64,000 bases of DNA from Aspergillus flavus (Eukaryota > Ascomycota > Eurotiomycetes > Eurotiales > Aspergillaceae). The notes beneath the pieces are model-generated. The model had not been told where the DNA came from. It made no database searches and saw only the letters and a program-made list of their open reading frames with translations. Below are positions 21,868 through 33,937 of this stretch, one piece after another. The number at the start of each line of letters is the position of its first letter. The stretch's first letter is position 1. The DNA is taken from NCBI RefSeq assembly GCF_009017415.1, contig NC_092403.1:62001-126000 (forward strand), in the 5' to 3' direction. The position numbers were made by a program, and so were the translations under genes.

Positions 21868-23828
21868 CTATAGCTCGTAGTATGTTGAACATTAGTATAT
21901 ATTGTCCAAAGCTTATTTCCGAGGTCTTGTCCAGTGTTATGGCGCCCGGAGTTTTCCGTGGTGCCTCTTACATTCTCGTCATCCACAGGACACTACCGTG
22001 CTTTACATGCATGTCGAGATTGGTGGAACAAAGCCGCCTTCGCTGTGCAAGAAGCGATCAATTCTGCCGTCAGCTCATCGTTTTATTATTTGTGTAAGAG
22101 CTTGATGTCGAGATAAGCATTGTCATCAACGTGTCTTATCCCTTAATATGTGCTTCGTGGGCATGTCATTTATGTCTGAAACTCTCACTGGTTGAGTAAC
22201 TAGAGCAATGGATATCCGATGGTATCCATGAACCAGTCGTTGTGGAGAATCATTATAGACTTAGCGTAATTTTAATATATTTGTCAGGTACGTAAGTGTC
22301 TGTAGCAAACAGCAGACGCAAAAAAGAAAAATCTCGAGATTAGTGTGTGGAGTCTTGAATATCCTCAGACGCTGCTCCTCGTGGTAAGCGTTGGTCTGGC
22401 ACTACCACGATGGCTAGTGACCCGCTTCATTGAAGTCTTTGGGTAAATTTTGCACAGGAATAGATCGGAGTATCTCCTCTCGGGATAACATCCATGTGTG
22501 TTGGGACGACAAGCCGATGTGAGGGCATATCGGTACTCTGCGTTCCGTAAGATGCAGGAGGCGCTGTCATAGTTGCTTGGCAGCACACGTTTAAATGAGT
22601 GTCCTCCAATAGGCTCATAAGTTCCAATGGGATGGTGAAACTAGAGCTCGTCACTTTTGGAGACGTAGTGAGTAATGGCATCGGGATAATTGACCGTGTT
22701 TCATCTGGACATACGTAAGGACTTGTCGGCGGCGTTGGCTATGCTGAGAGATCCCTTAGTCTCATTCAATGAATCACGTCTTCTAAAAGGTCTCCGTTAT
22801 ATATAATGTGGATAGATTGATATCCACGTTAATAAATAACCATACCAGAGATAGGGGGAGAGTCTGCGCCAACAGGGAGACAACGGGGTCGGGCCCGCTC
22901 TCTCATTGGAAGAGAGTATATTAAGTGGTAGATTAAGCTTAAAAATCAATCCCGAGTCATCTCTACTACTCTTTTGTCAATTGATGGATCATCCCAGAGT
23001 GGAAATTGCATGGTTCCATTAGGCTTTTACATATGCTTGGTTGGGGCGGATGTGGACCAGCCCTAAATGGGACCTCACGGCAGCGAAATTCTCCGACTAT
23101 ATCCACGATCATCGCAAGACTTAACTCTCTGTGACCCAGATCGCTGGTAATTCCCCGTAAATATGTTCCTCTACCACTGTGCCATGACAGAAACCCTCTA
23201 AATGCCTCACCCACAAGAATTGATCGTGATATTCCACCACCAGGAGAAGAAATCAAGGTATAAAGATGACTAATTTTTTATTTACTAGTGTTGGAGCGGC
23301 CGCGTCATGCAGTTTCCCCTATCGGACAACGTAGGATTCCACCAATAAAGCAGCGCAATATGTGCTAAAGAAATACCCATCTACTTGAAACGACCATATC
23401 CAGCAGTGAGAGTACCAATGCCGAACCGACATTTTCCCGGCTGGCCGTGGTGGAATTGTTTCACAGATGCTGACGATCACCTACCCAAACCAATATAGAC
23501 TCCGGAGGGATCGGCAAGGGCTTCACCATGTACAGTAGCCGGTCCATTCCGACAACGATTCGTTCATCTATCCCTCTTCCTGGCTATGGAGGCTGTTCGA
23601 GATTAACCCTCTATACCCCCACCTACTATGGGACTCCCTAACAAGGCCGAAACAACTACGGTGCTGGAGAAAATCAGCTATAAGAATGAGTTCTGCTGGT
23701 CTGAAAGGCCTGTTGTTCTCCTTCTCAACGCACGCAATCTCACTTCTGTCATTCTTTGCTTTCTTTTGTCTCTGTTCTAGTCACTCTTTCCTTAATACCA
23801 TCTCAAACCTCAACAAAAGACTTCCAGG
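21868..23828 (+). promoter_or_regulatory. 2-kb spacer with the pectin-lyase promoter
   Basis: No gene was found in the AT-rich left half (small frames at 22365-22681 and 22966-23256 are unconvincing). The right 400 bases look like a regulated promoter. There are CCAAT boxes at 23342-23346 and 23490-23494. SYGGRG-type CreA sites overlap at 23500-23507 (CTCCGGAG palindrome), and a GTGGGG lies on the minus strand at 23617-23622. A TATAAG lies at 23679-23684 and a C/T-rich leader runs to the ATG at 23829. Paired CreA sites fit glucose repression of a pectinase. Confidence 0.55.
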
Positions 23829-25134
23829 ATGAAGTACGCCGCTGTTCTTACGACCGTTGCCGCCCTCGCCTCTCGGGCCTTGGGCGCTGGTGTCTCTGGC
23901 ACCGCGGAGGGCTTCGCATCTAGCGCTACTGGTGGTGGCAGTGCCACCGCCGTCTACCCCACTACCACCGATGAGCTGGTCTCCTACCTCGGTGACGATG
24001 AGGCCCGTGTGATTGTTCTGAGCCAGACTTTCGACTTCACCAACACTGAGGGTACCACCACGGAGACTGGTTGCGCTCCTTGGGGAACTGGCTCCGCCTG
24101 CCAGGTGGCCATCAACAAGGATGACTGGTGCACCAACTACGAGTCCAGCGCTCCCTCCACCTCTGTGACCTAGTAAGTGTGCTACAAGCACGAGATTAGG
24201 CATTAGCGTCTCCCTAACACGCACTAGCGATAACGCCGGTTCTCTTGGTATCACTGTCAACTCCAACAAGTCCCTGATCGGCGAGGGCACCAAGGGTGTC
24301 ATCAAGGGCAAGGGTCTCCGTATCGTCAACGGTGTCGAGAACGTCATTATCCAGTACGTTGACAGCCATGGGGTTCATAATTGGATGGAGAGCAGATATT
24401 GACTGTTTCCAGGAACATTGCTGTCACCGATATCAACCCCAAGTACGTCTGGGGTGGTGACGCCATCACTATCAACCAGGCCGATCTTGTCTGGATCGAC
24501 CATGTGACCGTATGCTTTCCAGCTATCGAATGATTTGCGTCGACAGGAACACAATAACTGACAAATCTCACAGACTGCTCGCATTGGTCGCCAGCACTAC
24601 GTCCTCGGAACCGAGGCTGACAACCGCGTCACCCTCTCCAACAACTACATCGATGGAGAGTCTGACTACTCGGCCACCTGCGACGGCCACCACTACTGGA
24701 ATGTCTACCTGGACGGCTCCAGCGACAAGGTTACTATGAAGGGTAACTACTTCTACAAGACCAGTGGCCGTGCTCCTAAGGTCCAGGGCAACACCTACCT
24801 GCACGCTGTCAACAACTACTGGAACGACAACTCCAACCACGCCTTCGAGATCGGCTCCGGTGGTTACGTCCTTGCTGAGGGTAACACCTTCGCCGACGTC
24901 ACCGCCGCCGTCGAGGACTCCTCCTTCGAGGGTGAGCTCTTCTCCTCCTCCAGCGATGCCGACACCTGCAGCTCCTACATCGGCCGCGCTTGCAAGGCCA
25001 ACTCGTTCACTAACTCGGGTGACCTCTCCGGCACCACCGTCGACGTTCTCTCCAAGTTCAAGGGTGAGACCGTTGCCACCGCTGACACCGCCAGCACTGC
25101 CCCTGCATCCAATGCTGGTCAGGGTAACCTGTAG
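23829..25134 (+). CDS. pelA: Secreted pectin lyase, polysaccharide lyase family 1 (4 exons)
   Basis: The exons are 23829-24172, 24228-24353, 24413-24509 and 24574-25134 (375 residues), matching the size and intron style of Aspergillus pectin lyases. A signal peptide (about 1-19) is followed by [17 protein letters not shown]. Diagnostic right-handed beta-helix segments are present: [53 protein letters not shown] (with the catalytic Arg region) and ATCDGHHYW, which supplies the aromatic substrate cleft. The C-terminus ends in NAGQGNL as in PelA/PelD-type enzymes. It cleaves highly methyl-esterified homogalacturonan by beta-elimination (EC 4.2.2.10) without needing calcium. The A-versus-D paralogue name is my best guess. 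Codon use is strongly biased to C-ending codons, as expected for a highly expressed secreted enzyme. Confidence 0.95.
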
Positions 25135-25549
25135 ATGGAAACATTTGCGAGGTTCCATACTCTTCCAAGACGTTAGTCGCTTGAAGTCGAAGTGGCAGTG
25201 ATCGTGTTACACAGCAAGGGCTCTATGTATTTTACTGTGTAGATTAATGTCTATCTTCGCTTAATTTATATTATTCTTGAGATACGGAGTAGCTGAATCG
25301 GTAGTATTTCTTTTCACTGAGCGGTCAACGGATTAGTATATTTCTACTCTGCACGGGACGACGATACTTAGCAAGGACTCAGCATTCTCCTTCGTGCTAC
25401 GCAGTTACGCTACGGTTTCCGAGTCACCGAGAGGTTCTATACTATATAACATTAGAGTAGATTGTGATTATATTCTGTTTATAATATACTACAGCGACTG
25501 TTCTAAAAAAAAAAAAAAAAAAAACAGGATCTCTATTCGCCATCAGTAA
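25135..25549. other. Convergent spacer with poly-A tract
   Basis: Tail-to-tail spacer between the pectin lyase and the flavin-reductase-like gene. It is AT-rich with a run of about 20 A at 25506-25525. No gene is seen. Confidence 0.5.
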
Positions 25550-26304
25550 CTACTGGTTGTTAGAACTCTCTTCATTCTCCTCATTCTTCTGGCGATTACG
25601 AGCCGCATTGCCCTCCAAGCCATATAGAACGTCCGCCGACATATTGGGAATTATCATCTCAAATGTATCCCGAACAACGGTATACTGATAATACCCGCAG
25701 CGAGCGATCGGTTGGGTTTTCTTGATATCCAGCAATCCATCAGTGAGTACTTCATCGGCGATATGAACCCCGATAACCTTTCCAATGACGATATCCACGG
25801 TCCCCATGGGTGGGTTTCCTGGTAGTCGAACAGTCGTGTGGTACTCGCATTCGAACTTCACAGGCGACTCCTTCACCATGGGAACATCGACGATTGTCGC
25901 CTGCTCCTTGGTGATATTGCACAGTTCAAATTCGTCAGTCCCATAGGGCGTCTGTTCGGCGGAGATATTGACCGCTTCACGCAGATCCCAGGTCGCCAGG
26001 TTCCAGACAAAGGTTCCCGTTTCTTCAGCATTCACCACTGTATCCTTACGCGCGCCAGTAGCGGTCTGGTTGGAAGAAAACATAACGTACGGCGGGTCAA
26101 ACGTTAAGTTATTGAACTGTGAGTAAGGCGCCAGGTTACATTGCCCTTTTTTATTCTTGGTGGAAATCCACCCAATGGGACGAGGGACCACGCAGGCCTA
26201 GAATCCATGTCAGCGGGGATCAACAGGTCAACCACCAGGGATTTTCTTACCTTGAAAGGGTCATGGGGGAGACCATGCTCAGTCACACCAGGTTCGTAAA
26301 ACAT
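25550..26304 (-). CDS. Flavin reductase-like (FMN-binding split barrel) protein, 2 exons
   Basis: The exons are 26304-26251 and 26197-25550 (phase 0), giving 233 residues. The protein starts MFYEPG and continues across the intron into VVPRPIGWISTKNKKGQCNLAPYSQFN, the typical opening of the DIM6/NTAB flavin-reductase-like family, where PRPIG and NLAP(Y/F)S contact FMN. A later PPYVMFS and a TGxFVWN motif complete the split-barrel pattern. Related proteins bind FMN and reduce it with NAD(P)H or act as small flavoproteins in detoxification; the partner here is unknown. The C-terminus is a charged, disordered tail. No signal peptide is visible, so it is presumably cytosolic. Confidence 0.88.
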
Positions 26305-26778
26305 GCTTGTTTAGGAATAACGGAAGGAGTATGAAACGTCGAGTGGTCGATAAGTTTGGCGCGGGATATCAACTCAAAGCAAGCACACTGTTCTATTTGA
26401 TAGATTGAGGACAATCGATCATGAACGATTCTTATAAGCGTCATCTAAGGGATCTTCACGGATAAAGCGGCAAAGAACCTCATACTTCCTCGAGCGCGGC
26501 AGTTGCGATCTATGGTGGAGTAAAAGTATGCATCACCATTAAATCGCCTGGGGACTTCAGGGTGATCGCCGAGCGTCCGAGATCCGAGCGACCGAGTGTA
26601 TTTGTCCAGCCACCACATTTAACATTTACTGGTCGTGGTTCAGAAATTCAGAAAAACAGTAATGTGATATTAGCGACGAGGGTATGCAAACAACTCCTGG
26701 TATAACGCAATGATTCTATGCCCAGCCAAACCCCGAAAAGCAAAGTCTATGATACAAACCCAGGTCTAGTCTATAACT
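26305..26778. other. Intergenic; nothing recognised
   Basis: Promoter side of the flavin-reductase-like gene and 3' side of the thioesterase-like gene. Confidence 0.45.
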
Positions 26779-27735
26779 CTATGCAAATCCAGGAAGCCCC
26801 ATCTTGTGAACATAATCCTCCATGAGCTTGTCCTCCTGGTCAATGAAGGGCTCGACAATGGTCAATCCCCGATCAATCTCCGCCTTCAAACGGTCCCATT
26901 CATCGGACTTGCCATCGGCAGTCTCCTGTCTCTGAACGGCAGCACCGTTGGCATGTCCATTCTCCACACCGGTGGCGTGGCCGTTGGCTGCACTCGTGCC
27001 GAGCAAAGGAGTGTAACCCGCAGCTTCAAACGCATCCTTCGGAGGAACCGTGTACCGACCCTTCTTGAGCACGTATTTACTGATCGACACCGCAAGCAGC
27101 CTCTTTTTCTGAACCTCGCTATCGTCCTGGGCCTTCTTCGATGATCCCTTGCCCGGCTTGAGGAAGTAGGTGATGATATAGATCCACTTCTGATCGAAAC
27201 TGGCAACATGCGACTTCACCTCATACTTCATGTAGGCTGGAATCTCTCTCTTGAAGTTGGTATAGACGCTGCCGAGGATAAATCCCAAAAAGCCCTTCTT
27301 TCCTTCCGCCTTCAGATTCTTCTCCAAGAGCGCGGCCCCTTTCACCACAATACTCGACATCAGAGCGGTACGGGAGACATCGAGGTCGGAGAAGTAGGTC
27401 GAGTTGGACTTGTGCATGTTGAAGTCGAGTTCCATGATGGGCGCGCGGGAGAAGATGCTGACGGGTTTCAGGATCTCGGTCGAGGGACGAGGGGGTTGTT
27501 CGACGGCCGGGGTAATGAGGTAGCCATGTTTGAAGAAGTAGCGGTACACCCGGATCTAGCGTGCTGTCAGTGAGTTCGGTTCAACTGAGCCTAATGTGTG
27601 CGCAAATCATAGGATACGTACATGCCACACGATCGGTAGGGTCTTCAGGTTCAGCAAGGCAAAGAAGATGGCAGCAGCTTTCCAGAAGCCGACGGACTGC
27701 CAGAGTGAGGAGAGAAAGGACTGTACGGCCTCCAT
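26779..27735 (-). CDS. Thioesterase-like (THEM6/4HBT-type hot-dog) membrane-anchored protein, 2 exons
   Basis: The exons are 27735-27622 and 27555-26779 (phase 0), 296 residues. Exon 1 encodes a hydrophobic segment (residues about 15-36) that should anchor the protein in a membrane, probably the ER. The body carries the hot-dog features of the THEM6-like group: IMELDFNMHKSNSTYFSDLD, where the N-x-H-K-x-N-S segment aligns with the thioesterase active-site loop. This is followed by a helix with GSVYTNFKREIPAYMKYEV and the strand YIITYFLKPGKG. A Gly/Asn/His-rich low-complexity insert lies at about 225-255. Family members hydrolyse or bind acyl thioesters, but many are only annotated by fold; the substrate is unknown. 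Confidence 0.85.
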
Positions 27736-28601
27736 GAGGGACAAATTAAAGTATAAGGATATTTAACAAAAAATCATATATATACAACGAAGAACGCAGG
27801 CAGAGAAAAATAGCGCCGTCTATAAATTATATCACGACTTCAAGGATTCCAGAAAATGAAAAGAAAAAACGGAAGGATCCACCAAACGAGTGCCCAGACC
27901 TCGGCATGTCCTGAAGTGGGTCCCCCATCGAACCAGTGAAAGAGGCCAATTCGACGCCATTCTCGATTTTCTAATCAGATCCCAGTTCCCAACAACAGAT
28001 CTTGCATGGCCTCAGGATCGTTGGGGCAAACTCATTTGATTCAGTTAGTGCAGTCATACCATACCAATCCGTTAACCGTTGTAAACTGTCCTTCAAGTCG
28101 GTATATTAGTAGTGTATTAGGTACGGTTATCTAACCTGGGAAATATATATACATAATCGGCTTTTCTCGAATTCTTATTTTCCGAAATTGTTGTTATAGA
28201 AGCGGAGAAATATATTTTTAAACCAAATCGTAGGCGAAGATCACTGACAACTCAGAGGGAAGCGGAAGCCAGTCCGGCCAACTTACTCAATACAACAGAA
28301 CATTAGCTGTCGTTGCTCGGCGGGGACTCATTTTGCATGGGAGTGAAAATCATCTGAATGTCAACTAGAATATGAAAGAGCTGATAAGGCACGTTTTCTC
28401 CAGTGATGTCACAGTACCTACGGAAGGCTTAGTAGACCAAGGTGGCCAAGGCGGTGACCTGATCGGGTGAATACTGCCAGAGAAATAGGAGACCGCCTTG
28501 AACACCGCCTGGATATGCTTCGCTCTATCTTATCATCCACTATCCACTCCATACTCCGTACTCCATAATTCATTGCTTCATTATTATGACACCGGACGGG
28601 A
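27736..28601. other. Divergent promoter region
   Basis: 866 bases between the head-to-head thioesterase-like and Zn2Cys6 genes, AT-rich at 28090-28230. No additional gene is seen. Confidence 0.45.
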
Positions 28602-30394
28602 ATGATGGCATTGAACCCCCACTCGCGCGTTGATTTGTCCACCCAAGCTTGTGACATCTGTCGAAAGCGGAAAGTCAAGTGCCATCGGACTCAGGGACGG
28701 TGTTCGAGATGCGAGAGACTGAATTTGGGTTGTACATTTCTTTCCCCCTCCAAAGTACGAGGCCCTAAGAAACGGTATGATTGGCTGGCGCGTTTACACA
28801 TGCCTGGCAGCCTTGCTGTACCTACCTCTTGGATGCCTTGATCTGGTATAACTAACATGCTGTGAAGGCTAGGAACGGAGTCCGTTTCTCGGACACTTTC
28901 CCACGAAGACTTCCCCGTCGACGACGCTGACAGGAGTGCCTCACAACATACTAAATATCCCACCGATGCTCTATGGGATCGAACTTGTTTCAAACTAATC
29001 ATGGAGGACTATATAGACCACTTATATCCCCTGCTTCCCATCGTACACCGCCCGTCCTTTCGTCGGGCTCTCCGAGAAGACCGGGATTGTGAGGACTCGG
29101 GCTTCCTTGGCCTGTTCCTTGCGGTCGCGGCAGTAGTTGTGGCCACCTTACCCAGTCGATTTGAACATTATCGTTCCGTGAGCCCTCCCCTGCAGTTTCA
29201 GTCACGACGGGAGATGATCAGATACTGCGCCGATCGTATTATGAGGTTGCGGACCGCCACCTACTTCGATGAGATCAACTTTCAGAAATTTGCCATTTCA
29301 TATCTGCTCTATGCAGCATTCCTGCAGCTTGGGGATCATAATCGAGCGCGGATGCTAGATGTAGAAACAATGCAGATTGCCCGCCTCTTAAACCTTCACT
29401 GCATCTCCCAATATAACGGCCTTAATTGCATCGAGACCCAGCTGAGAAAGAAGGGGTTCTGGCTGATATTCTATAGCTTCGTGTAGGCAACCTACCACTC
29501 TGGTGTCCAGGAGCTATTAGCTGACGTCTTTCTAGTCATGCTCGACTTCAGAACATGTTTGGAGAACGACTATTATACTTGGACCCTGCTTTGCTACAAA
29601 CCATCAATCCCGAGGACATGATGCCGCTGGAAGTGGATGACGAATTTATTATGGAGAATGAGGTCCTGGCCCCAAGGATTCAAACTCCATGCGTGGTAAC
29701 TGGCTTCATTCTTCATTCGCGGGTTTTCTGGGCTGCCGTAAGAGACCCGTTGCCAGGGCACTCAGCAGAGGAACCGTGTCCGTGCGTTCAGGCCCGTGAT
29801 CCTCTCATTCAAATATCTTACTTACAAGATCGCCTACAAAACTTGAAGTACCTCCTCCATGACATCCCTGCCATCCTCCGGCCGTGGGGCCCACCGAATG
29901 AGGATCTCTTGAACAGCGGTGGTACGGCTGCGATCTCGCGATTGAACTTTGCAACCATGCGAGCAAATCTACATGTTACCCATCTATGGCTCCAAAGTCT
30001 CCTTATTGATCAATTGGAGGCGGCTCATGCTGGTCAAAGGGGAGCATTGCCCGCATCCCGCCCTGGACATTCGTTATACAAGACGGATCCGAAATCCCTG
30101 TGGTTAGAGAGGGAGGAATTATGCCGACAACTCTTCTTTGTTCTCTCCACACTTCCACAGGCTAGCTTGGAAGCCAATGGTCTTCATCTAGCATACAAAG
30201 TGCGGGATATAGCAGCAAGTATCTTGGCGTGCCCATTCCACCCACAGGAGCCGGAGGCAAAACGAGCGGCCGAGTATGTCCAAGACGCCACTAGTTGGCT
30301 CTCTCGCCTAGACCGTAGCGAGAGTATTAATGCGCTGCATTTACAATCCTGGGTGGACACAGATCGCGTCCGAAGCGAAGCTACAATTCCCTAA
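28602..30394 (+). CDS. Zn2Cys6 binuclear-cluster transcription factor (3 exons)
   Basis: The exons are 28602-28774, 28868-29482 and 29536-30394 (both introns phase 2), 548 residues. A second Met follows immediately. The zinc cluster is near residues 17-44 with the exact spacing C-x2-C-x6-C-x6-C-x2-C-x6-C (starting CDICRKRKVKC), followed by a basic KVRGPKKR linker. The fungal-specific regulatory domain begins around residue 100 (MEDYIDHLYPLLPIVHRPSF) and contains an ARMLDVETMQIARLLNLH helix. It acts in the nucleus as a DNA-binding regulator. It ends only 58 bases from the 3' end of the convergent GH3 gene, which is followed by a sugar permease. It is a likely local regulator of that sugar-use pair, though this is inferred from position only. 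Confidence 0.9.
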
Positions 30395-30452
30395 AACTTA
30401 CAAGCGAAGACTTCCTATTTAGACTCCATGAACTCGTCATCACCTCTGCCAT

Positions 30453-33213
30453 TTAATTTCCCGACCAGAAAGTCGTCTCACCGAGTTCTACCGAATCCTC
30501 CAAGAAGTTGCCCCGACTGCTGGTGCCTACCATGATTCGATATGTTCCCTGATAACTGCACCAACTACTACTTGTTTCATGCCAGAAGCTCGTCGCGCGG
30601 ATCAAATCCACTGGGATAGTGATGACCTCTTCAGCAGATTGCGCCAGCCACACTTTGCGAAACTCTTTCAATTCTTTGAGGGGTCGTTTGACTGGGGGTG
30701 AGACCGGCGCCACGTAAAGCTGAATCACCTCGGCCCCAGCCCTCTGGCCCGTGTTCCGCAGCGTGCATTTTACTTTCATATTATGGCTGGACCCCTTTGT
30801 GAGCTCCAGGCTAGATAGCTCAAACGTAGTATAGGAGAGACCATGACCAAACGGAAACAGCGGATCGATGTCAGCCTCGTCGTAGAATCTGTAACCGACG
30901 TACACGTCCTCACCGTACAGAACCCTTCCGCCTTCTGAACGGTAGTTGAAGTAAGTTGGGTTGTCCTTAAGGCGGCGAGGAAAGGTAAGAGGGAGTTTTC
31001 CAGACTAACACGGCAAGAGTTAAGTGTGCACCTCGCCTACAACATAAGGAATATGTACTGTACTTACTGGGTTCACATCGCCGAAAATAACGTCGGCGAT
31101 GGCATTTCCCGTTTCGTTCCCCCCATACCACGCATGCATTACCGCTTTAGCTTGGTGAATCCAGGGCATCTCGACCGGAGTTCCACTCTGCAGCACGATG
31201 ATTGTGTTTGGATTGGCGGCCAGAACCCGTTCGATCAATTGATCTGTATGAGGGGGTAGACTCATGGTCGTCCGATCTTCACCTTCTGACTCCCATTCTG
31301 CACTCAATCCGGCCGTCAATATAACCTGCTCAACACGAGCAGCTAACCTGACGGCTTCCTCAATCCCCTCGGCTGGTGAGAGCCTCTTGCAGGCGCCGAA
31401 ACGGAACCCTCCGTGCCCGAAATCAACAACACCTGGAACTTTGAATTTGCCCGTTTTGGCACATCCCCATTGCACCTGGATTTTATACTCTCTTCCGGCC
31501 TCTAGCTGAATAGACTCTCTTTCCTCAACGGTGCCGCTGCCCAGAAAGCTTGATCCAGGCGTCTGTACGTCCGCATTGTTGATGAGTAAGTGCCCATTCA
31601 CATAAAGCTTTCCCGTGCCTTGGACACACAAACCGAAGTCATAAAGTCCTGACTCGTCCGGGGTAAAATATCCTTCTGCATCCGCATACCAAGTCGATTG
31701 CAGATGAGGATGACTATAGTCAAGGAAGAAGACCATGGCGTCTGTTTCAAGACGTTCTTCTATGGGCACCCTAGTTGTTGCGGTAGGTGGCTCGTTGAAG
31801 ATCCTCAGGACAAATCCTGTGTGGCCGTCTGGGGTGCGGAGACGCTTGCCTAGTAACGGAAGATTTTCATGGCCATATACCCCCTGGGCAAAGTCGACGC
31901 CCTCCAGTGCGGCATTAGTGATGCCTTCGAATGGTGTAACGGCAAAGTAGGGATTCAGTGCCGCACTGCCGCCGCCACAATAAGTTGCCACCTGAGCATT
32001 TGGACCAATGACTGCGACCCGCCTCCGCTTGTCTAGTGGGAGAATGCCCTCCTCGTTCTTCATGAGGACGATGGCCTCTGAAGCAATCTTTCTTAGCAGG
32101 CGCCTGTCCTCCTCCCGATTCAATTGCCCCTCTGGAGCTCGTTCAGGAATTCCCGATCGACTGGCCTTCTGCACTAATCTGAGGACAGCCCGAACGCGCG
32201 CGTTGACGGTGGCCATGGATACCTTATTGGCTGTAATGACATGTGCGAGAGCACTGCCGCGCCAACGCGTTGGACCAGGCATTTCCAGGTCAAGACTGGC
32301 TTGAATGGATTCTGTCGTGCTATACGTTCCGAACCTAGCCGTAGAACGATATATGGTCAGGGACAGGGTATAAGCGTGAGTAATGACAATACTCGTGGGT
32401 CTTACCAGTCACTCATCAATAAGCCATCCCAGCCCCATTCTCCCCGGAGAATATCCTGAAGAAGCTTGGGGCTTTCTGCAGCGTGGATACCATTCACTTT
32501 GTTGTATGCCGTCATGATCGCATCAGGCTCACCTATAGCAATTGCTGTCATGAACGGCAGTAGATATATCTCTCTAAGTGCACGATCTGTGACGAGTGAG
32601 TTTACCGCCATGCGCTCATGCTCCTGATCATTGCACACAAAATGCTTCAGAGTTGCAATGATATTTTTCTCCTTCAAGCCTTTACAGTAATTGCCGGCTA
32701 TGATACCCGACAGCAGCGGGTCCTCTGAAAACGACTCAAAGCCTCTTCCACCTAGGGGACCTCGCGGAATGTTGATGGTTGGACCCAGGACCACATGTGC
32801 GCCTTTGGCCTTCGCTTCTGCCGCCAGAAGATGCCCAATCCTTACGGCTAGGTCGCGATCGAATGTCGCACCAATAGCTGTCCCGCAAGGAAGGCATGCC
32901 GACGGTACGCTGCCAAAGAACTTTGTTCCTCGTAAACCATTCGGACCATCTGAGAACCGGATCGATGGGATCCCCAGTCGTGGAATAGGTACTGTGTGCC
33001 AGAAGTCCTCGCCTAGAAACAAAATAACAATGGAGAGTGAGTTTTGTGTCTTCTAAAATGTTTGCAACAACGCATTGCCGAGGACGACCTACCGGTCAGG
33101 AGCGCAACCTTCTCATCCCGAGTTAGTTGCTGTATAATCTGTTCAATATCTGCTGTCGCAATGCGATCGAAACCGTTGGCGACTCTATCCGGGACGGACT
33201 CGACAAATGACAT
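30453..33213 (-). CDS. GH3 beta-glucosidase with PA14 domain, intracellular type (4 exons)
   Basis: The exons are 33213-33093, 33012-32406, 32334-31068 and 31004-30453, 848 residues. The GH3 N-terminal barrel shows [51 protein letters not shown] and the nucleophile motif MSDW with D242. An intron falls inside the Trp codon right after it. The (alpha/beta)6 domain starts near [12 protein letters not shown] and contains [11 protein letters not shown]14 insert (about residues 410-545) occupies the usual site, and a fibronectin-III-like domain closes the protein ([13 protein letters not shown]). There is no signal peptide, so it should act in the cytosol on imported beta-glucosides such as cellobiose. 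The gene is divergent from a sugar MFS permease across 724 bases, a classic uptake-plus-hydrolysis pair. Confidence 0.93.
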
Positions 33214-33937
33214 AGTACCCGTATCGGATGGGATTTCCTTCGTCTGTAGGAGGCCCTAGGACTTTTGGAAAAAATATCGATGGGTAGTCAATTATTGCCA
33301 TTCTGTGCGGTCGATCTGGCTCCTTTTTGTAAGCGCATGGGTTTCATAAGTTAGACCGAGTATTGCGCTACTTTTCTTGATCTCAGTTATGATTGAATGG
33401 CGGAGGTCTCCCGAAGTGCATCTCTGAAGTGTTTCTCCGTCGGCGTGAGAAGAGACGGAGGATATGCTCCACACCGGACCGGGACCCTTGACTATCATTG
33501 ATCGGGATGGAGACCTGCCGATGTGCCATTTTTCCTTCTCTCCTTTTCTCCGTTTCTCCGTCTCTCCTTCTCTCTCCGCATGGTCATCGCTCCACAATTG
33601 TATCCCGCACTTCCCCAAGTTTCTCCACATATTTCGCCTTTTGATGTTGAATATGACTGGTCTCATAACACTAGAAAACGTTTATATACTTTCCCGGCGT
33701 ACAATAATCGGCCCCGACCCACACTCTACGTCGCCTGCCGTCCAGCATAATACGGGCTAGTTGCCAATGTTGAGAGGGTTAATGCGTCAAGACTTTAAGC
33801 ACAGGACTTCTCGAACCTCTAGCCTTACCCTCACCCGAACTCGGGTTCGGAGATATAATTCCCATCCTACACTGGTCTTTGCTCTTTTTGGTTCCTGTGA
33901 TCTTTTCATGCACACTTACGTCTATCCCGCCGACACT
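33214..33937. promoter_or_regulatory. Bidirectional promoter between GH3 and sugar-permease genes
   Basis: The region holds two GGCTAG hexamers fitting the XlnR-type GGCTAR consensus: plus strand around 33755-33760 and minus strand at 33819-33824. It also holds a CCAAT box at 33764-33768 and a C/T-rich tract at 33521-33580. All lie within 420 bases of the permease start. Control by XlnR/ClrB-class or neighbouring Zn2Cys6 factors is possible but unproven. Confidence 0.45.

Noticed and set aside
23781..24347. 188-codon minus-strand frame opposite pectin lyase
   Set aside because: Shadow created by the strong codon bias of the pectin lyase exons; it crosses the first intron without sense.
24568..25158. 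196-codon Gly/Val-rich minus-strand frame
   Set aside because: Antisense shadow of pectin lyase exon 4.
33761..33937. N-terminal extension of the sugar permease
   Set aside because: The frame is open and has ATGs, but the extension is Arg/Ser-rich and unlike transporter N-termini; the promoter motifs also fall here.
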